Shown here: one piece after another, positions 1 through 11,807 of the stretch | How positions within the stretch are numbered: the first letter of the stretch is position 1 | Layout of the letters: each line of letters starts with the position of its first letter | Origin: Olsenella_L kribbiana | GTDB taxonomy: Bacteria > Actinomycetota > Coriobacteriia > Coriobacteriales > Atopobiaceae | Length of the DNA: 59,011 nt | Assembly: GCF_036408795.1 (NCBI RefSeq) | Contig: NZ_JAZGJP010000012.1 | Location: 1 to 59,011 of the forward strand | Direction: 5' to 3' | Program-made: the position numbers and the translations under genes | Notes under the pieces: model-generated | The model's input: only the letters and a program-made list of their open reading frames with translations | Told to the model about the DNA's origin: nothing | Database searches by the model: none

Positions 1-62
1 AGCCCCCGAGCGCCGATGGTACTGCGGAGTGAGTCCGTGGGAGAGCAGGACGCCGCTGGCCA
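1..62 (+). rRNA. rrf: 5S ribosomal RNA, 3' part
   Basis: The first ~62 bases match the 3' half of a bacterial 5S rRNA: the CGATGGTACTGC block, the GGGAGAGCAGGACG block and a terminal GCTGGCC that would pair with the 5' end lying outside the window. The molecule is truncated by the window edge. A strong hairpin follows directly, so this is the end of an rRNA operon. The exact 3' base is estimated. Confidence 0.88.
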
Positions 63-83
63 GCAGAGGGCATTCGTGCCGGA

Positions 84-117
84 GAGGGAGGGGAGCGCAT
101 CCGCGCTTCCCTCCCTC
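84..117 (+). terminator. rRNA operon terminator hairpin
   Basis: A 15-bp stem (84-98 with 103-117, one G-U pair) closes a 4-base loop just after the 5S gene. No T tract follows, so termination may need help from a factor or from the strength of the stem. Confidence 0.7.
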
Positions 118-504
118 TGCCATACAGAGACCTTGAGTCATACTCGCAGAGCATGCTGTACTTTCCTGTAAGCATTGCTCAGCTGCTTCTATATGCATCT
201 GGCGATAGGCGCGTATCTGCGGCTTTTTCTGCATGCTATTTCCTATGTGTTGCAAGAAACAATCGTTATATGCAGCTTGATAGATATCCGAGTTGATGCT
301 GGTCACATGGATCTTTTGAATGGGCAGCTAGCTGAATCAATATGAAGCATGGTTGCGACCAGCACGAAAACATCTATACGTTAATAATCTGACAGAGCAA
401 ATGACCTTCGGACCCCGCTCCTGTCCCATCGAATCTTGCTGAACCTTAAAGTTCGAGAAATGAACATTCAGAAAGCGTTCAACAAGCAATCAGAGGGGAC
501 AGAC
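118..504. other. Intergenic region between rRNA operon and regulator gene
   Basis: No tRNA or open frame with a credible ribosome site is visible. A weak promoter-like pair, TTGCGA (353-358) and TATACG (375-380) with 16-base spacing, could drive the downstream regulator and would leave a leader of more than 100 bases. Nothing else recognisable is seen. Confidence 0.4.
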
Positions 505-3420
505 ATGGAATCCGGAGATGTACAGCAATCGGAAACAGAATCTGCAAGCGATGCAGAAGAGCTCGAAGGCATGCTCGACGCGCATCGCGAGCGCGTGGCA
601 AATGCAATAGCATCCGCTCTTCGGCATAGCGATGCCCTCTGCATTCGGGCAAACCCGGGATGTGGTCTGACGCCTGCCCTGAAGCTCCTCAAGGATACCG
701 GTCCCGATCAAGGCTTCCATGTCATCTATAGGACGTTTCAGGGGCGCACCTCCAGGTCCTGTGCAGGAGAGATCACCAAAGTGGACCTGAAGATGCCAGT
801 GGGCGGACTTGCTGCCACCACCGTCCTGATCCTTGACTGCCTTCCTGCCTTCACAGAGACAGAATCCATACGCTTTGGAAAGGCATTTCGCCTCTTTGTC
901 AGGCATGGCGGAAAGGTCGTCTGCGCATTCAGGGAAGAGGGAGTAGAACCTTCAGGCCTCGGCGAGGACGTTTCCTGGGAGGATGCTCATGATGCCTGCT
1001 TCGCTGCATATGAGCGGAAGAGCTGGAAGGGCGGCATCGCCTTCGATGAGGCGCTCAGGATATCGGCAGGCACGCCTTCCCTCATGCGGGCGCTCTGGAC
1101 CTTCCATGCAGAACCCGATGGGCTGCTCTCTGACAGCGATGCGCTGTGCTTTGCGCATGAGGCTGATGCCGCGGTCATGACAGAAGCATCGGCGCTCTCA
1201 AAGGAAGCACGCGAAGCGTTTTCCTGCATGCTGCTCTTCGGGACCGGCACGCTCAAGGAGCTCGAAGGCATCCTCGGCGACGATGCAGGGGCTGCTGCTG
1301 TACGGGTCTCTTCATACATTCCGCTTGTCGCGCTCGAAGGTGACAGCTGGACCTGCGGATGCACGCAGGACGTCCGCGTCCTTGCCCATATGGACCGCTT
1401 CCTTGGCACGCTCGATGTGATGGATCAGCAGGAGGGGCTGCTCTGCATTCTGGCGCTCGAGAAGCGCTCGCTTTTCCAGCGTGCGGCCATCCTGGCTGCA
1501 CACATGAAGCTTGGAAGGCAGGCAGCAGCGCATATCGTGCTCGAAGGTGCGCGCTATCTCGATGCAGGCGAAGCAAAGGCCGTCGAGAAAGCGCTTCGGG
1601 AGGCTGGAGCCACGCGCAACAAGAAGGAAGGGCTCTCGGCTGCATGCGGGCTCAAGCTTGTCTCAGAACCGCGCACAAAGGCTCTCCAGACCTGGCGGCA
1701 GAGGGTGGGTGTGCAGAAGAGGACAAAGGATACGTCGCTTTCTGCCTATGAAGGGATATGGCGCATCCGGCAGAGCCTCGGAGATAGGGCAGGCAGGCTC
1801 CAGGAGCTGGCAGTTGGAAGCGATGATGGCTTTGCGCTACACTGCGCTCTCTGGAAGGCACTCCTCGAAGGAGAGGCACTTGATATCCCTTCAGCCGCGC
1901 TTCCCAGGGAAACGGGGCTTCTATCTGAGGTGGCTGAGGCAGATGTAGCGTTCTTCCGGGAAGTGCTGCTGGGGAAGCGAAGCATCTGGCCCCGTGTTGC
2001 GGACAGCAGGCTGGATATAGGTGCGCTCTGGGTACGGACGCTTCAGGCTGCTGCTCTTGCTATGGGTCCTGCAGCGTCTGGCCCCGGCGAGCTTGGACGC
2101 CTCGCCTCGTACTGGAGCGAGAGGGAAGATGCGCTGCCGCAGCTTGTTTCGGGCATTGCGGGAGGTGCAGCTGCGCTCAGGCAGGGATCTGCAGCGCATG
2201 CCCATGTCTTTCTGGCGCACGCAGAACGTGCCGCAGAGGAGCTTTCGAGCACGCCGCTTCTCGACGAGATACATCTCCTCCAGGCGACAGAGATCGGCGG
2301 CATGACCGCACGCAGCGTCGCACGAAGGCTCGGCAAGGCGAAGAGCGCTGAAGGAAGGCTCATGGCCCGTGCCGTGCGATGCGCAGCGCAGGGCACGAAG
2401 CTCGAAGACCAGGACCTGCCGCTCCAGCTCCGCTGGATTCTGGCGCTTCTTCTGGGCATGCCCCAGAGCTTCTCGTCCCAGATCGGCGATGCTGTGCCAG
2501 AAGGCTGGAAGCGCGATGTGGCGCTGTGGCAGGAGGTAGCGCATCCGAAGAAGAGGGAGGAGAGACGGGAAGAGCCTCTGGGGGTCGAGCCTGTGCCTCT
2601 TGCAGGCGATGTGCCAGGCCTTCTCGAGATAAGCCTCCTCGGCCGCTTCGAGGCGAAGGTAGACGGCGAGCCCATCCTCCTGAACCGCTGGCCAAGGCGC
2701 TCTTCGAAGGCGCTCCTCCAGATGCTTGCAGCCAAGCGGGGGCACACGATGAGGAGAGCAGATGTGCTGGCGGCGCTCTGGCCGGAATCGAACTACGTCG
2801 AGGGGCGCCCGAAGATCTATTCGGCTGTGAGCACGCTGCGCGAGGTCGTGCACCAGAAAGGAACAGGTGCCCGCTTCATCGTCGGAGGAGACGGCCTCAT
2901 CTCGCTCAATCCCGCTTCTGTCATCTGCGATGTGGATGCTTTCGAGGCCCTCGTGAAGGAGGTGCTTGCGGAAGCCACGGGTACCGAGCGTGCGCTCGAG
3001 GCGGCAGACGAGATCCTGGATATCTATCAGGGAGAGATGATCGTCGCATCGCAGGACAGCTCGGGGATGATGGTGAGAAGGGCAGAGGAGCTCAGGCAGG
3101 AGTATGTCGATGCGCTCTCGAAGGCAGCGCAGATCGCCCTCGACGAGAGCTCCCTGAGTGCCGCTGCACTCTATGCGCGCTCCGCTTGCCGGGAGCTTCC
3201 GACCCGCGAGGATGCCGCCATCGTGCTCATCAGGGTCTATCTCAGGCAGGGGCGCACGGCAGATGCCTGGGAAGCCTACCAGAGCTTCTCGCAGCAGCTC
3301 ATGGACGACTCCGGCATCTACCCTTCCGGCCGCATGCGTGCCCTCATGGACGATGCCCTGCGGGAGGCAGGGGCGCAAGGTGCAGACAGGGGCAGACAGC
3401 CATCTCTGGAAAGCGACTGA
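505..3420 (+). CDS. BTAD/SARP-type transcriptional regulator with degenerate P-loop domain
   Basis: The C-terminus (about residues 709-955) holds an OmpR-like winged helix (LLGRFEAKVDGEP, then RRADVLAALWPES) followed by a helical bacterial transcriptional activator domain, the SARP/AfsR-type arrangement. The N-terminal ~250 residues look like an ATPase domain, but the Walker A-like stretch near residue 49 reads NPGCGLTP, with Leu where the catalytic Lys should be. A Walker B-like strand (TVLILDC) follows. The middle is helical. It is probably a DNA-binding regulator that no longer hydrolyses ATP; its target is unknown. I chose the ATG at 505 because AGAGGGGAC precedes it by about 6 bases; upstream in-frame starts at 436 (TTG) and 460 (ATG) lack a good ribosome site. 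It lies 130 bases before secA, from which it is probably transcribed separately. Confidence 0.85.
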   Translation: MESGDVQQSETESASDAEELEGMLDAHRERVANAIASALRHSDALCIRANPGCGLTPALKLLKDTGPDQGFHVIYRTFQGRTSRSCAGEITKVDLKMPVGGLAATTVLILDCLPAFTETESIRFGKAFRLFVRHGGKVVCAFREEGVEPSGLGEDVSWEDAHDACFAAYERKSWKGGIAFDEALRISAGTPSLMRALWTFHAEPDGLLSDSDALCFAHEADAAVMTEASALSKEAREAFSCMLLFGTGTLKELEGILGDDAGAAAVRVSSYIPLVALEGDSWTCGCTQDVRVLAHMDRFLGTLDVMDQQEGLLCILALEKRSLFQRAAILAAHMKLGRQAAAHIVLEGARYLDAGEAKAVEKALREAGATRNKKEGLSAACGLKLVSEPRTKALQTWRQRVGVQKRTKDTSLSAYEGIWRIRQSLGDRAGRLQELAVGSDDGFALHCALWKALLEGEALDIPSAALPRETGLLSEVAEADVAFFREVLLGKRSIWPRVADSRLDIGALWVRTLQAAALAMGPAASGPGELGRLASYWSEREDALPQLVSGIAGGAAALRQGSAAHAHVFLAHAERAAEELSSTPLLDEIHLLQATEIGGMTARSVARRLGKAKSAEGRLMARAVRCAAQGTKLEDQDLPLQLRWILALLLGMPQSFSSQIGDAVPEGWKRDVALWQEVAHPKKREERREEPLGVEPVPLAGDVPGLLEISLLGRFEAKVDGEPILLNRWPRRSSKALLQMLAAKRGHTMRRADVLAALWPESNYVEGRPKIYSAVSTLREVVHQKGTGARFIVGGDGLISLNPASVICDVDAFEALVKEVLAEATGTERALEAADEILDIYQGEMIVASQDSSGMMVRRAEELRQEYVDALSKAAQIALDESSLSAAALYARSACRELPTREDAAIVLIRVYLRQGRTADAWEAYQSFSQQLMDDSGIYPSGRMRALMDDALREAGAQGADRGRQPSLESD

Positions 3421-3550
3421 AAGGCAGTGCACTTTTGATGATATGGTGGATGGCGGGAAAGAGTTGTCCTGATATCGGATACAGTGTTGGTCGTGTGCAT
3501 GCTGCGCATACGCCGCCGGTGGCGAATGCGCTTTACCCTTAAGGAATGCT

Positions 3551-6429
<2,879 letters not shown>

Positions 6430-6430
<1 letters not shown>

Positions 6431-7554
6431 TGGCAGACGAGGCTCCGATCACCGCTGAGGGGCTTGATGCCCTCGAGGAGCGCCTGCACGAGGTGGAGGG
6501 CTATCTCCATGTCGCGCAGAAGCGCGAGCTCGTCGAGGCGCTCCAGCACAAGAGCGCCGAGCCCGGCTTCTGGGACGATGCAGCAGCTGCCCAGAAGACG
6601 ATGGCTGAGCTCTCTTCTGCACAGGAGGACGTCAAGGGCATCGATGCGGCGACAGAGAAGCTCGGCGATGCACGTGCCGCGCTCGAGCTTGCTGACGAGA
6701 CGGACGACGATGAGCTCCGCCAGGAGGCGACGTCTGCTGCAGAAGAGCTGAAATCCGAGCTTTCCGAGCTCGAGCTCTCGAGCTGGTTCACGGACGATCT
6801 CGATCACGGCGATGCAATCGTCACGATCATGCCAGGCCAGGGTGGCCTCGAAGCGCAGGACTGGTGCGAGATGCTCTTCAAGATGTATCTGCGCTACTGC
6901 GACCGCCGCGGCTGGAAGGTCACGGTCAACGATGCGCCCCAGGCCGAGGTCATCGGCATCGACCGCGCGACGTTCACGGTGAGCGGCAAGAACGCCTACG
7001 GGATGCTGCGTGCCGAGCAGGGCGTGCACCGTCTCGTGCGCATCTCGCCGACAGACGAGAAGAAGAGGCGCCAGACGACCTTTGCGGGCGTCGAGGTGCT
7101 GCCGGTCCTTCCTGACGATATCGAGGTGAACATCGATCCGGGAGACCTGCGCATCGATGTCTACCACGCCACGGGACACGGTGGCCAGGGCGTCAACACG
7201 ACGGACTCTGCAGTCCGCATCACGCATATCCCGACCGGCACGGTCGTCACGTGCCAGAACGAGCGCAGCCAGCTCCAGAACAAGGCCTTCGCGATGAAGA
7301 TCCTGAAGAGCCGCCTCTACGAGCTCGAGCTCCAGAAGCGGGAGCAGCAGATCGACGAGCTCAGGGGCCCGAAGCACGATATCGGCTTCGGCAACCAGAT
7401 CAGGAGCTATGTGCTCTATCCCTATCAGCTCGTGAAGGATCTGCGCACAGGCGTCGAGACAGGAAACGTTTCATCGGTGCTCGATGATGGAGACCTCGAT
7501 CCCTTCATCATCGGCTATCACCGCTGGGTGACAGGGGAGGAACAGAAGGTATGA
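6430..7554 (+). CDS. prfB: Peptide chain release factor 2
   Basis: RF2 reads UGA and UAA stop codons in the ribosomal A site and triggers peptide release. The 374 residues include the catalytic GGQ at 251-253 and the conserved TDSAVRITHIPTG stretch. The codon-recognition tripeptide, Ser-Pro-Phe at the matching place in E. coli RF2, here reads Ser-Pro-Thr (206-208, within ISPTDEKKRRQTTF). There is no in-frame UGA near codon 25, so the autoregulatory +1 frameshift of many bacterial prfB genes is absent. It overlaps secA by one base and the next gene by four. Several genes in the window end in TGA, so a working UGA reader must exist. Confidence 0.96.
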
Positions 7555-8426
7555 GCAGGCGCGAGAAGATGGCGGAGATCGTACGCGATGTCGTTCTGAT
7601 TGCTGTGGGGTCCGCCATCTTCGCGTTTGGCTTCGACTCCTTCCAGCTGCCGAATGGCCTTGCTGCAGGCGGCGTCACAGGCATAGCGACAATCGTGTTT
7701 GCGCTCGGACAGAGGGCTGGCATCTATATCCCGGTCGGTGTCCAGACCATTGCGATGAACATCCTTCTGCTCTCGCTCGTCGTGAAGCAGGGCTCGAAGC
7801 GCTATCTTGCAAAGACCGTGGCAGGAATCCTGCTCTCCGGCTTCTTCACGGACCTCCTGCAGCCCATCGTGCCCGTGCTCGGCGAAGGGGAGCTCCTGCT
7901 CTGCGCTCTCTGGGGCGGTGTCGTCACGGGCGTGGGCCTGGGCCTTGTCTTCATGGCGGGCGGCAACACCGGCGGCACTGACATCATCGTCCAGCTCATC
8001 TCGAAGAAGACGGACATCGCGATAGGCACGATGATGATTGTCGTGGATGGTGCGATCGTCGCGGCCTCTGCGCCTGTCTTCTCTGTCGAGAACGCGCTCT
8101 ATGCGGCCATCTCGATGTTCATCTGCGGCAAGGCGATCGATGCGGTCGTCGATGGTCCGCGCTCCGCCCGTGCGGCCTATATCATCTCGAACCGCTATGA
8201 GGCGATCTCGAAGGCTATCCTCTTCGAGCTCAACCGTGGCTGCACCGAGATTTCTGCCAAGGGATCCTATAGCGGCGAGACGCGGCCCATGCTCATGTGC
8301 GTCATGGGGCGCTCGGAAACGACGAAGCTCAAGGATATCGTGGCAGAGCTCGATCCCGATGCCATTGTCGTGATTGCAGAGGTCCACGAGGTATTCGGCG
8401 AGGGATTCCGCAGCCTCGAAGCCTGA
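7551..8426 (+). CDS. YitT family membrane protein (DUF2179 C-terminus)
   Basis: Five or six hydrophobic segments fill residues ~10-190, including the family-typical GGVTGIATI and MAGGNTGGTDI stretches. A soluble C-terminal domain with the DUF2179 pattern (TKLKDIVAELDPDAIVVIAEVHEVFGEGF) follows. Members of this family are widespread inner-membrane proteins without an agreed transport substrate. The start overlaps the prfB stop (ATGA), and a strong terminator follows, so it closes the secA-prfB unit. Confidence 0.88.
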   Translation: MSRREKMAEIVRDVVLIAVGSAIFAFGFDSFQLPNGLAAGGVTGIATIVFALGQRAGIYIPVGVQTIAMNILLLSLVVKQGSKRYLAKTVAGILLSGFFTDLLQPIVPVLGEGELLLCALWGGVVTGVGLGLVFMAGGNTGGTDIIVQLISKKTDIAIGTMMIVVDGAIVAASAPVFSVENALYAAISMFICGKAIDAVVDGPRSARAAYIISNRYEAISKAILFELNRGCTEISAKGSYSGETRPMLMCVMGRSETTKLKDIVAELDPDAIVVIAEVHEVFGEGFRSLEA

Positions 8427-8455
8427 GTGTGTTAAAGGTCTGTTTCCGGTACGCA

Positions 8456-8490
8456 GGAGAGCATGGGTTTTACCCATGCTCTCCTTGCTT
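8456..8490 (+). terminator. Intrinsic terminator after YitT gene
   Basis: A perfect 13-bp stem (8456-8468 with 8472-8484) and a TTT loop are followed by TTGCTT. It separates the secA operon from the transketolase genes. Confidence 0.82.
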
Positions 8491-8570
8491 ATGGACACAT
8501 CCTGCGCATCCTGCGTATATGATGAAAGGGACTGCCCAACGGGCAGAGGAAGCCTAAAGACGGGAGCGCT

Positions 8571-9470
8571 ATGACGAAGGAATGCGAGAGCAGGGCGCCG
8601 CACTGCTCGACGCACGAGATAGAGCTCGTGGCGAATGCAGTCCGCCACGATATCGTACAGATGCTGACCGAGGCCGGGTCGGGACATCCGGGAGGATCGC
8701 TCTCCGCAACGGATATCCTCTCGGTCCTCTATTTCTCGGGCCTCATGAACTATGACCCGAAGGACCCGAAGTGGGACGGCCGCGACTTCTTCATCCTTTC
8801 GAAGGGCCACGCAGCCCCTGCCCTTTACGGCATCATCCACCAGCTTGGCTGGATTACGGATGACGAGATGCTCTCGATCAGGAAGCTTGGAAGCATCCTG
8901 CAGGGACATCCCGATTCGAAGCTCTGCCCGGGCATCGAGGTCTGCACAGGATCTCTCGGCCAGGGCATGTCGGTCGCATCGGGTGCTGCCCTTGGCTTCA
9001 GGCTTGACGCCGAGAAGAAGGGTGCCCCTCTTCGCCATGTCTTCGCGCTCACCGGCGACGGCGAGCTCCAGGAGGGCCAGAACTGGGAGGCAGCGATGTT
9101 TGCTGCCCACAGGAAGCTCGGAAACCTCTGCGTCTTCGTCGACCTCAATGGCCTTCAGATCGATGGCCCTGTCGACACGGTCTGCACGCTCGGCGATGTG
9201 CCGGCGAAGTTCCGTGCCTTCGGCTGGCATGTGCAGGAGGCAGACGGACACGATATCGAGGCGCTCGAGGCAGCTGTGAAGAACGCGCTTGCCGTCGAGG
9301 ACCAGCCTTCTGTCATCATCTGCCACACGATCAAGGGCAAGGGCGTCTCCTACATGGAGAACCAGGTAGGCTGGCATGGCAATGCGCCGAGCGCCGAGCA
9401 GGGGGCCCAGGCCCTGGCTGAGCTCGAGGCTGCACGCGCCGAGCTTCTGAAGGAGGCCGCAAATGACTAG
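8571..9470 (+). CDS. Transketolase, N-terminal subunit
   Basis: This is the thiamine-diphosphate-binding half of a split transketolase, which moves two-carbon ketol units in the non-oxidative pentose phosphate pathway. Visible landmarks are SGHPGGSLSA near the N-terminus, SKGHAAPALY, and the TPP/Mg motif GDGELQEGQNWEA around residues 163-175. At 299 residues it has the usual length of the stand-alone subunit. It overlaps the C-terminal subunit gene by 8 bases. A TATGAT at 8518-8523 may be the -10 box of its promoter, but no good -35 box is seen. Confidence 0.95.
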   Translation: MTKECESRAPHCSTHEIELVANAVRHDIVQMLTEAGSGHPGGSLSATDILSVLYFSGLMNYDPKDPKWDGRDFFILSKGHAAPALYGIIHQLGWITDDEMLSIRKLGSILQGHPDSKLCPGIEVCTGSLGQGMSVASGAALGFRLDAEKKGAPLRHVFALTGDGELQEGQNWEAAMFAAHRKLGNLCVFVDLNGLQIDGPVDTVCTLGDVPAKFRAFGWHVQEADGHDIEALEAAVKNALAVEDQPSVIICHTIKGKGVSYMENQVGWHGNAPSAEQGAQALAELEAARAELLKEAAND

Positions 9471-10392
9471 AAGAGCGACCCGCGAGGCATTCGGAGAGAC
9501 GCTCATCGAGCTTGTGAAGGAAGGCCTCGATGTGATGGCGGTCGACGCCGACCTGGCAGGCTCGACAAAGACTGCCCAGCTCGGTGCCTACGACCCTGAC
9601 CGCCTTGTCGATGTGGGCATCGCCGAGCAGGACATGATCGATGTGGCGGCAGGCCTCGCGCTTACCGGCCGCACGGTCTTCACCGGCTCCTTTGCCGTCT
9701 TCGGCACCGGACGCTGCTACGACCAGATCAGGAACACGGTCTGCGATTCGAACCTCGACGTGAAGATCTGCCCGACGCACGCCGGCATCACGGTCGGCGA
9801 GGATGGCGCGACACACCAGATGCTCGAGGACATCACGCTCATGCGCGTCCTTCCGAACATGCGCGTGCTCGTGCCGGCAGACTACTGGGCTGCAAAGGCA
9901 GCGCTGCGCCTTGCCGCGAAGACGCCGGGTCCGGTCTATGTGCGCCTCGGCCGCCACAAGGTGCCCCTCGTCTACGATGAGACGTTCGTAGGCGGCCTTC
10001 CCTTCGCAGGCGTCGTGCGCGAAGGCACCGATGTGACGATTGCTGCTGCCGGCGTCGAGGTCTCGCAGGCACTCGCTGCGGCAGACCTCCTCGAGCAGGA
10101 TGGCATCTCGGCAGAGGTCCTCGACATCTTCTCCGTGAAGCCGCTCGACGAGGAGACGATCCTCGCTTCCGCCTCCAAGACGGGTCATGTCGTAACCTGC
10201 GAAGAGCACTCGGTCTATGGAGGCGTCGGCTCGGCCATAGCAGAGCTCCTCGGCGAGAAGCTGCCGGTGCCCTGCCAGCGCGTCGGCATGAAAACCTTCG
10301 GCACCTCGGCAAACGGCGATGTGCTGCTCCATCACTTCGGCCTCGACGGAGAGGGCATTGCGCAAGAGGTGAAGAAGGCGCTCGGCCGTTAG
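9463..10392 (+). CDS. Transketolase, C-terminal subunit
   Basis: This is the pyrimidine-binding and C-terminal half of the split transketolase, 309 residues. The conserved acidic stretch VGIAEQDMIDVAAGLA, which supplies the Glu that activates thiamine diphosphate in the partner's site, and the later THAGITVGEDGATHQ region are intact. The start lies inside the end of the N-subunit gene, as expected for a 1:1 complex. The next gene, ftsE, begins 182 bases further on behind hairpins. Confidence 0.95.
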   Translation: MTRRATREAFGETLIELVKEGLDVMAVDADLAGSTKTAQLGAYDPDRLVDVGIAEQDMIDVAAGLALTGRTVFTGSFAVFGTGRCYDQIRNTVCDSNLDVKICPTHAGITVGEDGATHQMLEDITLMRVLPNMRVLVPADYWAAKAALRLAAKTPGPVYVRLGRHKVPLVYDETFVGGLPFAGVVREGTDVTIAAAGVEVSQALAAADLLEQDGISAEVLDIFSVKPLDEETILASASKTGHVVTCEEHSVYGGVGSAIAELLGEKLPVPCQRVGMKTFGTSANGDVLLHHFGLDGEGIAQEVKKALGR

Positions 10393-10413
10393 GTCTTTGC
10401 AACATCTCTGATA

Positions 10414-10443
10414 GAAGCAGGGCTTTGCTTTGAGTCCTGCTTC
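10414..10443 (+). terminator. Possible terminator after transketolase genes
   Basis: GAAGCAGG (10414-10421) pairs with CCTGCTTC (10436-10443) across a 14-base loop. There is no T tract, so this is a weak candidate. Confidence 0.4.
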
Positions 10444-10481
10444 AGCGTCCTGAGCTAATCGTGCGTTTTTCAGGGCCCATG

Positions 10482-10520
10482 GCGTCTGCAGCCTGCTGCA
10501 GACGCTATGCTTGCTATGAT
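10482..10520 (+). promoter_or_regulatory. Hairpin and extended -10 promoter before ftsE
   Basis: A perfect 9-bp stem (10482-10490 with 10497-10505) is followed by TGCTATGAT, an extended -10 element whose hexamer is at 10515-10520. No convincing -35 box is present. The leader to the ftsE GTG would be about 50 bases. Confidence 0.45.
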
Positions 10521-10574
10521 TTTCGAATCAATCTGTCCGCTGATTCGTGCATACAGGAAAGAGAAGGAGCTTCT

Positions 10575-11807
10575 GTGGCCAATCACTTTCGCAGTCGGGA
10601 GCGGCAGGGGAATGAAGAGCTGGAAGACACCGGCGCCCTGCAGACGAGCGCTCCTACACCAGAAGACGAGCCCGCTTCTGCGGGCACATATCAGGATGTG
10701 ACATCGCAAGACGCAGACAATGGAGAGCCTCTCGACGAAGAGTCCTCCGTCATGCAGTCCATCTATGCAAGCGTCGCCGAGAAGGCAGCAGCTGCACCGC
10801 AGGCACAGGATGAGGCAGCTGCGCCGGCAGACATCGACGACGATCTCGACGGCCTCGATATCCCGGGCGCTATCGACGATCTCGACGAACCGGCACCGGC
10901 AAGGACTGCCGCCCCTGCACCCGAGGCAGCGCCCGCGCCGCAGGCGCAGCCATCCTCGACGTCTGTCTTCGCCGTCCCTTCCGTCGAGCATCCGACGCAG
11001 CAGAGCGCTGGCATCGTGCAGTCCTCTGATGCTGACGACGACGGCATCACGTCCTACGCAGGCCTTTCCTCGAATGGCATGCCCCAGGTCCCGCATGAGG
11101 GAACGCCGACAATCTCCTACCGCAATGTCACGCTCATCTACAAGGCCCAGCCGAACAAGCCGGCCCTGGAGGATGTGAGCGTCGACATCTATCCGGGCGA
11201 GTTCGTCTTCATCGTCGGACACTCCGGATCGGGCAAGTCCACGTTCATCAAGCTCATTACCCGCGAGCTCAAGGCAACGAAGGGCAAGGTCATGGTCGCA
11301 GGCCAGGACCTCACGACGATGCGCAACTGGAAGGTCCCGTACCTGCGCCGCCAGATTGGCTGCGTCTTCCAGGACTTCAAGCTGCTGCCGGACAAGACGA
11401 CCTACGAGAATGTCGCCTTCGCTCTCGAGGCCATCGGCAAGCCCAAGTCCGTCATCAAGGCCCAGGTGCCTGAGGTGCTGCGCCTGGTGGGTCTCCAGGA
11501 CAAGATGGACAACTATCCGGACCAGCTTTCCGGCGGCGAGCAGCAGCGTGTCGCTGTCGCCCGCGCCATGGTCAACAGGCCGCCGCTGCTTGTCTGCGAC
11601 GAGCCGACCGGCAACCTCGATCCGGCCATCTCGCTTGGCATCATGAAGCTGCTCGACCGCATCAACCGCACCGGCACCACCGTTGTCATGGCCACCCATG
11701 ACCGCGAGATGGTGGACTCCATGCGCCGCCGCGTCATCGCCCTCGAGGGCGGCCACGTCGTGCGCGACCAGGAGAGAGGAGGCTATGGCAACTATGGCAC
11801 CATCTAA
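10575..11807 (+). CDS. ftsE: Cell division ATP-binding protein FtsE with long N-terminal extension
   Basis: The C-terminal ~230 residues are a typical FtsE ABC ATPase: Walker A GHSGSGKST at 215-223, a Q-loop in CVFQDFKLLP, signature LSGGEQQRVAVARA, and Walker B LLVCDEPTGNLDP. With FtsX it forms the membrane complex that activates peptidoglycan hydrolases during division. It is preceded by ~175 residues rich in Ala, Pro, Asp, Glu and Gln that look disordered and have no counterpart in the usual ~220-residue FtsE. I start at the GTG at 10575, with GAGAAGGAG 6 bases upstream; a TTT-rich upstream frame from 10461 lacks such a site. It overlaps ftsX by 23 bases. Confidence 0.93.
   Translation: MANHFRSRERQGNEELEDTGALQTSAPTPEDEPASAGTYQDVTSQDADNGEPLDEESSVMQSIYASVAEKAAAAPQAQDEAAAPADIDDDLDGLDIPGAIDDLDEPAPARTAAPAPEAAPAPQAQPSSTSVFAVPSVEHPTQQSAGIVQSSDADDDGITSYAGLSSNGMPQVPHEGTPTISYRNVTLIYKAQPNKPALEDVSVDIYPGEFVFIVGHSGSGKSTFIKLITRELKATKGKVMVAGQDLTTMRNWKVPYLRRQIGCVFQDFKLLPDKTTYENVAFALEAIGKPKSVIKAQVPEVLRLVGLQDKMDNYPDQLSGGEQQRVAVARAMVNRPPLLVCDEPTGNLDPAISLGIMKLLDRINRTGTTVVMATHDREMVDSMRRRVIALEGGHVVRDQERGGYGNYGTI

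Noticed and set aside
436..504. Upstream TTG/ATG starts for the BTAD regulator
   Set aside because: No ribosome site; the ATG at 505 has AGAGGGGAC at good distance.
2379..3542. A 387-codon plus-strand frame within the BTAD regulator gene
   Set aside because: Its product is Arg/Ala/Gly-rich low complexity, and the competing frame encodes the recognised winged helix and BTAD domains.
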